Shown here in pieces: positions 6,923 to 14,587 of a stretch of DNA of 62,964 nucleotides. The position numbers and the translations under genes are program-made. Source of the stretch: Fen-1258 sp947085815 (GTDB taxonomy: Bacteria > Bacteroidota > Ignavibacteria > Ignavibacteriales > Melioribacteraceae); NCBI GenBank assembly GCA_947085815.1, contig CAMTXU010000006.1, positions 1 to 62,964 on the forward strand. Reading direction: 5' to 3'. The number at the start of each line of letters is the position of its first letter. Positions within the stretch are counted from its first letter, which is position 1. Below the pieces are notes generated by a model. It was given only the letters and a program-made list of their open reading frames with translations, made no database searches and was not told where the DNA came from.

Positions 6923-8288
6923 AAAACATAATATTTGCATAATAGAGGATGAAGAGAATCTTGGTTATTTTCTTCAAACAACTTTAACAGATGACGGATT
7001 TCAAGTTCATCGTTTTACGGATATAACTTCTGCAAAGAATAATCTAAGATCATTATCGCCGGATTTAATTCTTCTTGATGTTAATTTGCCCGACGGAAAT
7101 GGGATTGAATTTCTAAAATATCTAAAGGATAATAATTGCGTTTGCCCAATAATAATAATGACTGCCTATGGTTCTATTGAACACGCAATTGCCGCCATAA
7201 AAGTTGGGGCTGCGGATTACTTACAAAAGCCGTTCGATTTAGAAGAACTCAAATTTAAGATAGCACAAGTTATTAGTCAGCAATCAATTAAATCGGAAAT
7301 CCATTACTTACGGGAAAGAGATGAGAAGGTTTTTCAAAATAACTTTCTCTTTTGTAAAAGTGAAACAATGCAAAAGATATATGAACTGGTTGAGCGAATT
7401 GCATTAAGCACAAATACACCGGTTCTTATTGAAGGAGAAAGCGGAACTGGAAAAGAAATGATTGCTAAAATGATTCACAAATATTCTCCAAGAGCAGAAC
7501 ATGCAATTGTTGATCTCAATTGCGCCGCAATTCCGGAAAGCCTAATGGAAAGTGAATTATTCGGATTCGAACAAGGAGCTTTTACCGGAGCCTCCAAAAG
7601 AAAAATAGGACTTTTTGAAGTTGCCGATAACAGTTCGATAATATTGGATGAAATTTCGGAAATGCCTTACACGTTACAATCAAAGTTGCTTCGTGTTCTA
7701 GAAACTCAAGCTATACGCCGGCTTGGAAGTATTGCCGATATAAACGTTAACTTTCGATTAGTGGCAATAACAAACCGGAACTTAAAAGATTTAGTGAAAC
7801 AGAATCTTTTTAGAGAAGATCTTTATTTTAGAATTAGTGTTGTTCCTATAAAAATACCACCGCTAAGAGAGCACAAAGAAGATATTATTCACTTATCAAA
7901 TTTCTTTATTGAAAAATTCCAAAAAAATGTAAATAAGAAAAATGTTATTCTTACAAACCCGGCAATTGAAAAATTGTTAAGCTATTCTTGGCCCGGAAAT
8001 ATCCGTGAATTAAAAAACGTAATTGAAAGAGCTGTAATTCTATCTAACACAAATTCAATTAATGCTGAGGATTTGCTTATCGATTTAACAGAGAACGCAA
8101 ATCTTAAAAACCTACTAGACCTTCCGGATAGCGGAATTGAGCTAACAAAACTTTTGGAAACACTAAAAGATAATTTAATTGAAAAAGCCCTTGCTAAAGT
8201 TGGCGGTAATCAAGTTAAAGCCGCCGAACTATTAAACATTCCTCGTCATGTAATCCGCTACTATTTAGAAAAGAAATCCGGGGCGTGA
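6915..8288 (+). CDS. NtrC-family sigma-54-dependent response regulator
   Basis: 457 residues. A receiver domain (about 6-120, phospho-Asp 55 in ILLDVNLPDG, Lys in LQKPFD) is followed by an AAA+ domain (about 145-380) with GESGTGKEM Walker A and the sigma-54-contacting GAFTGA loop. A C-terminal Fis-type helix-turn-helix (GGNQVKAAELLNIPRHVIRYYL) follows. All parts needed for activating sigma-54 polymerase are present. It overlaps the kinase gene by 8 nt. The matching -24/-12 promoter lies just downstream at 8396-8411, so its likely targets are the receiver and pentahaem genes. Confidence 0.93.
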   Translation: MNRKHNICIIEDEENLGYFLQTTLTDDGFQVHRFTDITSAKNNLRSLSPDLILLDVNLPDGNGIEFLKYLKDNNCVCPIIIMTAYGSIEHAIAAIKVGAADYLQKPFDLEELKFKIAQVISQQSIKSEIHYLRERDEKVFQNNFLFCKSETMQKIYELVERIALSTNTPVLIEGESGTGKEMIAKMIHKYSPRAEHAIVDLNCAAIPESLMESELFGFEQGAFTGASKRKIGLFEVADNSSIILDEISEMPYTLQSKLLRVLETQAIRRLGSIADINVNFRLVAITNRNLKDLVKQNLFREDLYFRISVVPIKIPPLREHKEDIIHLSNFFIEKFQKNVNKKNVILTNPAIEKLLSYSWPGNIRELKNVIERAVILSNTNSINAEDLLIDLTENANLKNLLDLPDSGIELTKLLETLKDNLIEKALAKVGGNQVKAAELLNIPRHVIRYYLEKKSGA

Positions 8289-8289
8289 T

Positions 8290-8323
8290 GGAGAAAATTC
8301 TCCAGTAAGTGGCGAAAATCCTC
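8290..8323. promoter_or_regulatory. Two phased candidate enhancer sites for the NtrC-type regulator
   Basis: GGAGAAAATTCTCC (8290-8303) is a palindrome with 6-bp arms. A related imperfect copy, GGCGAAAATCCTC, starts 21 bp later (8311-8323), two helical turns away. They sit about 75-105 bp upstream of the -24/-12 promoter, where activators of this family usually bind. The first begins directly at the regulator's stop codon. Confidence 0.5.
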
Positions 8324-8395
8324 ATCATTAATCCAATCCATGTTTTACAAAAGACATTCTTACCTTAGAATCCAATCTTTTTTCACTCTTAAAGC

Positions 8396-8411
8396 TGGCA
8401 TTTATTATGCA
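8396..8411 (+). promoter_or_regulatory. Sigma-54 (-24/-12) promoter
   Basis: TGGCATTTATTATGCA matches the TGGCAC-N5-TTGCW consensus with the essential GG and GC 12 bp apart. Transcription should start near 8422-8424, giving a short leader to the ATG at 8438. It is directly downstream of a GAFTGA-containing regulator gene. Confidence 0.75.
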
Positions 8412-8437
8412 TAAGGTAGCTCGATAAATGGTGAGCT

Positions 8438-8779
8438 ATGAATTTACTAATTGCGGATGATGAGAAGTTCTTTGCAGAGAACTTAAAGCATCTTCTTAAA
8501 TCGGGAACTTCATTCCATATTGACCTTGCATTCGATGGTGATGAAGCTGTTAAGCAGATCGAAAACGAGAAGTATGATGCATACATTCTGGATATAAATT
8601 TGCCTTTCCAAACCGGAGACAAACTTGCAAAAATAATTGCAGAAAAGTATATGTCGCCTAAAATCATTTTTATAAGCGCTTTTTCGCAATTGGCTAAAGA
8701 GTTAAAAGCAAACTATCCGCAATTTCCAATTCTTGAAAAACCTTTTGAAATTAATCAACTTATTAAATTACTAAACTAG
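8438..8779 (+). CDS. Stand-alone response-regulator receiver protein
   Basis: 113 residues, receiver domain only: acidic pocket in LIADDEKF, phospho-Asp near residue 50 in DAYILDINLPF, the conserved Ser in IFISAFSQ, and Lys in ILEKPFE. There is no output domain. SD GGTGAG precedes the ATG. It is the first gene after the sigma-54 promoter and ends 11 nt before the pentahaem gene, so it is made only when the kinase/NtrC pair is active. It could act as a phosphate sink or feedback brake on the kinase; that role is inferred. Confidence 0.85.
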   Translation: MNLLIADDEKFFAENLKHLLKSGTSFHIDLAFDGDEAVKQIENEKYDAYILDINLPFQTGDKLAKIIAEKYMSPKIIFISAFSQLAKELKANYPQFPILEKPFEINQLIKLLN

Positions 8780-8790
8780 AGGAGCTTCTT

Positions 8791-10512
8791 ATGAAGAAAC
8801 TTTTTACACTGATGGTTTTATTTGCTACAATCCAGATTATGGCGCAAACAGCTTTGCCAACCATAACAATTGAAAACAAAACAAATGGAACAGCAATTGG
8901 TTCTTTAGCGCTTGATAATACATCAAGCTATTACTTAAATGCATTTGAAATAAAAGTAAAAAAAGAAACAACACCAACTTCGGGTGGTATTCATACTTGG
9001 CAGCAAGGTGTTACATTTATGACCACCGAATCTACTTTTAAAACTTTGAACTGGGCTGGTAAAACAGAAGCCGGTTCTTGGTCTACAGATGGTGTAAAAT
9101 ATACGAGAACTATTACTACATCTGCTTGGCAGACTAACACTTATAAACTGGAACTACAGCCTTACAATAAGAATGGCAATGTTGGCACCGCTATAGTAGG
9201 CGATTGGTCTAATTATACAACAAAAGGGTTAACTGCCATATATACAGCAGAAGGATGCACAGTTCCAAAAGATTCTACAAAAGCTACTAAATGGAAATCT
9301 GAAGCAAAGATTAATGCTTCTTCTGCTGTTACAAAAACCGGAGTTCAAATAAGCAACACTGCAGATTCTATAAGAGTAACTCTTAAAGATGCAGCCAATA
9401 ATGTAGTTTTTACTTATAAATACTCAATTGTTTGGGTGGACCCAGCGTTATATGGTCTTAATCCTTCTGTAACTTTGTCAGCACCAGCAGTAGGAACTTT
9501 CTATGTTCCAACAGAAACATTCAACGCGAAAATAGAGTTGAAGAATGATAAAGGTGATTTGTTGAAACTAAACGAGGGTTCAACAAACAAGCTGGAAAAA
9601 TTAGAAGTATGGATTTCCGGTCCAAAACAAGCATACAAACATGTGCCAAATTATAAACAAATTAAAGTTGTAGATGCTTTTGTTTTTAATCCTCTTGCTG
9701 GTGTAGATGCGGCTACGAATAATATGGCCGTTACATTAGATGCTGCTTCTAACTTAGAAGCGGGTACATATACAATGATGCTAAAGACAAAAAGAACCGG
9801 TTACGGTCCAACTTATGAAAAATATTTATTACAGGATTTTCAAGTTAAAACTGCAACAGTAACAACCAACCCAACAGAAGCTTGGAACACAAAGTGCGAA
9901 AGCTGCCATACATTTAAAGTAAAACATGGTGCAACAGATCTTAAGCAATGCTATGTTTGTCATAATGTTTCTCTAACGGGTTTCGAGTTTTCTGCTGCAA
10001 TGCATAAACTCCATGGCGGAAAAACAATTACCAATTGCTTAAAATGTCATACAAATTCAGATGGAAACGACACTCCATCAAAAGCAGCATGCGGAAGCTG
10101 CCATAATGGAACAATTAGAAAAGCAATTCCAACAACACACACTGCTGCATTATATGAGAATTGTGCAATGTGTCATGCTAGCGGTGCGCTTTCACCAGAC
10201 GTTGCACATGCAAAAATCTCTGCTGTTAAAACTGAAGAAGGTATTCCTACAAAAACTTCGTTAGATCAAAATTACCCAAATCCTTTTAACCCAAGTACAG
10301 TTATCAAATTTGCACTTAGCAAAAATGAAAACATTAAACTAGAAGTGTTTAATATAGTTGGACAAAGAATTGGAGTTTTAGTTAATACAAAATTATCTGC
10401 CGGTAATTATAGCTTTCAATGGAATTCGCAAAACTTAGCAAGCGGAATTTATATTTATAGACTTCAAACAGATTCATATACACAAGCAAGAAAAATGATT
10501 CTAATGCGCTAA
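8791..10512 (+). CDS. Secreted pentahaem cytochrome with T9SS sorting domain
   Basis: 573 residues. Signal peptide (MKKLFTLMVLFATIQIMAQ), about 340 residues of beta-rich sequence resembling the N-terminal parts of OmcA/MtrC-like outer-surface cytochromes, then five CxxCH motifs at about 369-462 (CESCH, CYVCH, CLKCH, CGSCH, CAMCH). The last 80 or so residues (NYPNPFNPSTVIKFAL ... ARKMILMR) form a type A T9SS sorting domain, which directs export across the outer membrane and surface attachment. SD GAGGAG at 8779-8784. It lies downstream of the receiver gene under the sigma-54 promoter. A surface electron-transfer role is inferred; the electron partner is not visible. Confidence 0.88.
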   Translation: MKKLFTLMVLFATIQIMAQTALPTITIENKTNGTAIGSLALDNTSSYYLNAFEIKVKKETTPTSGGIHTWQQGVTFMTTESTFKTLNWAGKTEAGSWSTDGVKYTRTITTSAWQTNTYKLELQPYNKNGNVGTAIVGDWSNYTTKGLTAIYTAEGCTVPKDSTKATKWKSEAKINASSAVTKTGVQISNTADSIRVTLKDAANNVVFTYKYSIVWVDPALYGLNPSVTLSAPAVGTFYVPTETFNAKIELKNDKGDLLKLNEGSTNKLEKLEVWISGPKQAYKHVPNYKQIKVVDAFVFNPLAGVDAATNNMAVTLDAASNLEAGTYTMMLKTKRTGYGPTYEKYLLQDFQVKTATVTTNPTEAWNTKCESCHTFKVKHGATDLKQCYVCHNVSLTGFEFSAAMHKLHGGKTITNCLKCHTNSDGNDTPSKAACGSCHNGTIRKAIPTTHTAALYENCAMCHASGALSPDVAHAKISAVKTEEGIPTKTSLDQNYPNPFNPSTVIKFALSKNENIKLEVFNIVGQRIGVLVNTKLSAGNYSFQWNSQNLASGIYIYRLQTDSYTQARKMILMR

Positions 10513-10539
10513 GATTTACAGCACACAAGAATCCTCCAG

Positions 10540-10575
10540 AGCCCCGAACTTGAATCTTTCGGGGCTTTTATTACA
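10540..10575 (+). terminator. Rho-independent terminator after the pentahaem gene
   Basis: Stem AGCCCCGAA (10540-10548) pairs with TTCGGGGCT (10558-10566) around a 9-nt loop, followed by TTTATT. It closes the plus-strand module and separates it from the minus-strand integrase. Confidence 0.8.
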
Positions 10576-10586
10576 ATAAAGCATTA

Positions 10587-11586
10587 TCATAATAAATTAA
10601 CCGCCTCCCTTAAGTTTTGCTGTTGAAGGTGACTATATATTTGAGTAGTTGCCAAATCTTCATGGCCTAACAATTCTTTTATGATGTAAAGCGAAACTCC
10701 TTTTTGAGCTAATAACGAAGCAAAGGAATGACGCAAAGAATGAAAATGGATTTTTTCATTTAGATTAGATTTGCGAACTATTTTTTTGAATTGCTTACTG
10801 ATAGATTCTTGATAAAGAATTTTATTTTTAATTCTATATAAAACTATTTCATGCGAATGATGAGAATCAGAATTGAAACGGCTTAATAAAATTGATCTTA
10901 CTTTTTTATTCATAGGAACAATCCTTTCTTTTTTGTTTTTAGTTAGAAATTGATCTGAGCATTTAACAGTAATTTGATTCTGAAAAAGGTTAATCCAATC
11001 CCAACGCATATTTACTAATTCACCAAGACGTAAACCGGTGTAAAAACCAACTGTAAAAATATCTTTAAGATGTTGATATGAAGTATTTGCTAAAATGATT
11101 AGTAATTCATCTTCCAGGAGAAACACAGGAAAGGACTTTGGAATTTTAGGGAATTTAACCTTTGTGAATGGAATTCCATCCAACGGCTTTATTGAATGCT
11201 GCTTTAAGTGTGCGGTAGTAATGATGTGCGCCTCTTTGTGTTCTTGAAAATGTACTAGTTATGAATTTATCGAGAAGCCGAATATCAATTTCAGTAAGTG
11301 AAAGATCACCACAAAAAGAAATTAGCTGCTTAAATGAAGATGAAATTGATACAAGATATTTTTTCGATTTGACAGGGCGTACAAATTCAATATATTCGTC
11401 TTGATAATTTGATAATAAAAAACAATTAGTTTGTTTTTTAGGTTGTTCTTTTTGTAGCTGAAAATTTTCCAGAAAACTGTACGCCTCTTTAGGGTTTTTT
11501 GTTTTTGTTGAAATTGTTGTTCGCTTGCCATTAATTTCATAAGTGAGTTGATAGTATGGCGACTTCTTGGATCTTGATATGAACAT
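10587..11586 (-). pseudogene. Tyrosine recombinase (phage-type integrase), frameshifted
   Basis: The N-terminal frame (11586-11155) has the SAM-like core-binding domain, ending AAFNKAVGWNSIHKG-stop. The catalytic domain continues in another frame from about 11183: PFTKVKFPKIPKSF, then TGLRLGELVNMRW (Arg I), HSLRHSFASLL (HxxR), LLGHEDLATTQIYSH (His and nucleophile Tyr). All catalytic residues survive; only a small indel near 11160-11180 splits the frame. SD AGGAGG lies 8 nt upstream of the ATG. The gene sits beside a tRNA-Arg 3' fragment, which fits an integrase next to its attachment site. A sequencing error cannot be excluded. Confidence 0.85.
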
Positions 11587-11627
11587 AAGAAAAACCTCCT
11601 ATGTTCAGTAGGGACAAAGTAGGGACT
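11581..11627 (-). promoter_or_regulatory. Integrase leader: start-codon hairpin and direct repeats
   Basis: On the minus strand GAACATA and TATGTTC (7-bp arms, the second containing the ATG) enclose a 12-nt loop carrying the AGGAGG ribosome site. Just upstream, AGTAGGGAC occurs twice 12 bp apart (11607-11615, 11619-11627). The hairpin could limit initiation. The direct repeats are candidates for recombinase arm sites. Both roles are inferred. Confidence 0.4.
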
Positions 11628-11670
11628 GACGTGAAAAAGTTTACTTTATTAACTGAAAACCACGATTACC

Positions 11671-11717
11671 TATGACTACGGATCAGAAGGTTTGGGGTTC
11701 GAATCCCTACGGGTGTA
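11671..11717 (+). other. 3' fragment of tRNA-Arg(ACG), candidate att site
   Basis: The anticodon arm (TGA CTACGGA TCA, anticodon ACG), T arm GGGGTTCGAATCCC-type and 3' acceptor strand CGGGTGT plus discriminator A are present. No D arm or 5' acceptor strand precedes it. A 47-nt tRNA 3' end next to a tyrosine recombinase is the usual mark left when an element integrates into a tRNA gene. The intact tRNA would lie at the other end of the element, outside this window. Confidence 0.75.
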
Positions 11718-11793
11718 CAACCGAATTGCGAATGTAGAATTGAGAATTGCGATTTGACAATTTCAATTCTACATTTTTATTAATTGAATTTAT

Positions 11794-11867
11794 GCGTCCG
11801 TAGCTCAACTGGATAGAGCATCAGACTTCGGATCTGAGGGTTGAGGGTTCAAATCCTTCCGGGCGTA
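11794..11867 (+). tRNA. tRNA-Arg (anticodon TCG)
   Basis: 74 nt with a complete cloverleaf: acceptor GCGTCCG / CGGGCGT, D arm GCTC...GAGC, anticodon stem TCAGA / TCTGA around CTTCGGA (anticodon TCG, reading CGA), T arm GAGGG-TTCAAAT-CCTTC, discriminator A. The CCA end is not encoded. It is related to the ACG fragment 80 bp upstream but is a different isoacceptor. Confidence 0.93.
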
Positions 11868-11984
11868 CAAAATAATTGATAATTCAGAATTGAGAATTAC
11901 AAATATGTATTCCGGTATTCTCAGTTTTCAATTGTCAGTTCCTTGTAAAGCCCAACAATAATTTCTAATTCAAATTGATATTCA

Positions 11985-12455
11985 ATGCTCTTCCCGGAAC
12001 ACGTTTATAAGTATATGTATGCCTCACTTCAGGAAGCGGAAAAAGCTTACGACTCAAATGAAATCCCTATAGGAGCCGTAATAGTTCATGAGAATAAAAT
12101 TATCGGACGCGGCTTTAATCAGACCGAAATGCTTAATGACGCTACTGCGCATGCCGAGATGCTCGCAATTACAGCTGCATCAAATCACTTAGGCTCCAAA
12201 TTTCTTGATGAGTGCGCTCTATATGTAACCGTTGAGCCTTGTGTTATGTGCAGCGGTGCGATTTTACTTTCAAGAATTAAAAACCTCTACTTCGCTACAT
12301 TCGAGCCGAAATTTGGCGCTTGCGGATCACTCTTTAATATCATTGAAAGCGGTAAGTATAATCATAAACCGGCTGTATATTCAGGAATCTATTCTGATGA
12401 ATCGAAAGAACTCCTCGAGAACTTCTTTAAAAAGAAAAGAAATGAGAACAAGTAA
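11985..12455 (+). CDS. tRNA-specific adenosine deaminase TadA
   Basis: 156 residues, the usual length. A cytidine/deoxycytidylate deaminase fold with the zinc and catalytic motif HAEML and the second motif PCVMCSGAIL. TadA converts A34 to inosine in the tRNA-Arg(ACG) anticodon. It is therefore notable, though perhaps coincidental, that a fragment of that tRNA lies 270 bp upstream. Start at ATG 11985; an in-frame ATG at residue 11 is an alternative. It is followed 85 bp later by adk on the same strand. Confidence 0.9.
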   Translation: MLFPEHVYKYMYASLQEAEKAYDSNEIPIGAVIVHENKIIGRGFNQTEMLNDATAHAEMLAITAASNHLGSKFLDECALYVTVEPCVMCSGAILLSRIKNLYFATFEPKFGACGSLFNIIESGKYNHKPAVYSGIYSDESKELLENFFKKKRNENK

Positions 12456-12540
12456 CGAGTTTATTGGCATCTTTTGGCAAATCTCTTTAATTTTCTTACA
12501 GAAATAATATATAATGATTCCCTCATAAAACTCAATTACT

Positions 12541-13188
12541 ATGCAAATTATCATTTTCGGTTCACCCGGTGTAGGCAAAGGAACACAAGCAAAAATTTTA
12601 GCATCGAAATTGGGAATTGCACATATCTCAACCGGAGATATTCTGCGAGAGGCAATTAAAAAAGAATCCGAATTGGGTAAAAAGGCTAAAGAGATTGTTG
12701 AAGCCGGAAGCCTAGTTCCGGATGAGATAATGGCGGAATTGATAAAAGATGTTCTTTTGGATGACAGATGTAAAAATGGTTTTATTCTAGACGGTTACCC
12801 AAGAACGATTAAACAAGCGCAGATTCTGACTAAAATGTTATCTGAAGTTCATTTCGAGAAACCCTTTCTGATAAAGCTTGATGCCGAAGATGAAATAATT
12901 ATTTCGCGGCTGAGTAACCGGTTGGTTTGCCATAAATGCGGAAATATTATTGTGAGTACCGATTACACTGAAAATTATTCATGTGCGGTTTGCAATTCCA
13001 TCAATAGTTATTATAGGAGAAAGGATGATGAAGAAGAGGTGATCAGAAGAAGATTGGACGTTTATCATCAAACAACTGCGCCGGTGTTCGATTATTTCCA
13101 TGACAAGGCATTTATAATCGAGATAGATGGTTCGCAGGAGATAGATGATGTTACAGAGAATATATTAGAAGAGATGAAACGGGATTAA
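12541..13188 (+). CDS. Adenylate kinase, zinc-lid type
   Basis: 215 residues. P-loop GSPGVGKGTQA near the N-terminus, NMP-binding STGDILREA, DGYPRT, and a LID with CHKCGN and CAVCNS, a four-cysteine zinc site found in many long-form adenylate kinases. It converts AMP and ATP to two ADP in the cytosol. The gene converges on ftsE: both stop codons lie in the palindrome GATTAATC, so the coding regions overlap by 4 nt. Confidence 0.95.
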   Translation: MQIIIFGSPGVGKGTQAKILASKLGIAHISTGDILREAIKKESELGKKAKEIVEAGSLVPDEIMAELIKDVLLDDRCKNGFILDGYPRTIKQAQILTKMLSEVHFEKPFLIKLDAEDEIIISRLSNRLVCHKCGNIIVSTDYTENYSCAVCNSINSYYRRKDDEEEVIRRRLDVYHQTTAPVFDYFHDKAFIIEIDGSQEIDDVTENILEEMKRD

Positions 13189-13865
13189 TCGCTCTCCCCT
13201 TTCTTCTTGATTACTACTTTAACCGCCTTTCCGCCGTCTAGTTTAATTATCTTCGTATCAATTTTTCTTACCAGCTCATAATTATGAGTTGCAAAAATTA
13301 CAGAAGTTCCCCTCGTATTGATTTTTTTGAGAATAGTTAGAATCTCTTCCGATGTTTCCGGATCTAAGTTACCTGTAGGTTCATCTGCCAGAATTAAAAA
13401 TGGATCATTAATCATTGCGCGCGCGATAGCGACCCTTTGTTTTTCTCCCCCTGAGAGTTGATGAGGCATATTTTTTTGCTTATGCGCCAAACCCACTTCG
13501 GTTAAAGAGTTCATAACTTTTTTCTTAATCACTTTGCGCGGACAGCCTGTTACCTGCAGGACAAAAGCCAAATTATCGTAAACGTTTCTGTCGTTTAGAA
13601 GCAGGAAATCTTGAAATACCATTCCAACCTTTCTCCGGAAAAATGGTAAATCTTTCTCCAGAATTGTTTCAGATGAATAATCCCCTACCTCAATGTATCC
13701 CGAGTCTGGGAAAAGATCCATAAAAATCATTCGAAGCAGTGTTGTTTTTCCAACTCCGCTTTTGCCAATCATGAAAACAAACTCACCCTGATCAATTTGA
13801 AGATTGAGGTCTGAAAAGACCGGCTGGTTTTTGTAATTAAAATCAACGGAGTTAAATGTTAGCAT
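13185..13865 (-). CDS. FtsE-type ABC transporter ATPase
   Basis: 226 residues. Walker A GKSGVGKTTLL, signature LSGGEKQRVAIARAM, Walker B LILADEPTGNLDP and the H-loop FATHN. Length and sequence fit FtsE, which with FtsX controls peptidoglycan hydrolysis at the division site. FtsX is not adjacent, so a LolD-like role is the main alternative. It overlaps the upstream methyltransferase gene by 7 nt and is the last gene of the pdxA cluster. Confidence 0.85.
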   Translation of the reverse strand: MLTFNSVDFNYKNQPVFSDLNLQIDQGEFVFMIGKSGVGKTTLLRMIFMDLFPDSGYIEVGDYSSETILEKDLPFFRRKVGMVFQDFLLLNDRNVYDNLAFVLQVTGCPRKVIKKKVMNSLTEVGLAHKQKNMPHQLSGGEKQRVAIARAMINDPFLILADEPTGNLDPETSEEILTILKKINTRGTSVIFATHNYELVRKIDTKIIKLDGGKAVKVVIKKKGESD

Positions 13866-14587
13866 AGTTTTTTCTTCTTTAATATGAATTGAGCACGTTC
13901 GGTATCAGCATCGGCATTCTTAAAAGTAAACGCCTTCAAACATTTGTGAACATAAAAATCTGACCTGTCGATAAAATCAAAATATTCTTCGAAACGATAT
14001 ATTTTTTGTTTGTGAATTTCCTCTACCTTTTGACCTTCGCTATCCGTTAACGTAAAATGATTATAATGGATACGCGATTTGGGGTTATATAAACTTCTCT
14101 GTTGAAAAGTAATTCCGTTAACTTTTCCTCTTCTGTTCAGGTACTTCTCAAATTTTTTACTGTTGTTCTCAAGGCTTACATCAAACGCTAATAGTCCGTC
14201 ATTAGAAATGCAACCGCTAACGCTCTGCAAATACAATAAAAATTTCTCTTTTGTGTTAAGATAGTTCACACTATCAAAAGTAGAGAAGATAAAATCGTAC
14301 CTATTTTTGAATGGTAACCGCATCATATCGCAGCAGATCTTTGGGACCGCCGCACAATCGTCTTTGAAAAGCATTGCTGAGGAAATATCTGTGGAGACGA
14401 TTTTCATTTTGGTGCGCAATAGTTTTGCCACTGCGCCGGTTCCTCCTGCTAGTTCGAGAGCCGAAATGTTTTTTTTCTTTAATTCTTTGCTAATATCTAA
14501 AATATACTTAGCCCATTCTTTGTAATCGATGGAACGCATCATGTGAGGATAAATATCGGCAATCGCAGAATAAGTTTTAACGGGCAT
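13859..14587 (-). CDS. Class I SAM-dependent methyltransferase
   Basis: 242 residues. Motif I is LELAGGTGAVAKLL, followed by VSTDIS (motif II), a CCDMMRLPF segment and FDFIFSTFDSVNYL (motif IV region), typical of small-molecule methyltransferases. Substrate unknown. It overlaps pdxA by 11 nt and ftsE by 7 nt, so translation is probably coupled. Confidence 0.75.
   Translation of the reverse strand: MPVKTYSAIADIYPHMMRSIDYKEWAKYILDISKELKKKNISALELAGGTGAVAKLLRTKMKIVSTDISSAMLFKDDCAAVPKICCDMMRLPFKNRYDFIFSTFDSVNYLNTKEKFLLYLQSVSGCISNDGLLAFDVSLENNSKKFEKYLNRRGKVNGITFQQRSLYNPKSRIHYNHFTLTDSEGQKVEEIHKQKIYRFEEYFDFIDRSDFYVHKCLKAFTFKNADADTERAQFILKKKKLC

Noticed and set aside
11671..11717. A complete second tRNA-Arg gene
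   Set aside because: The upstream bases do not form a D arm or a 5' acceptor strand, so only the 3' part is present.
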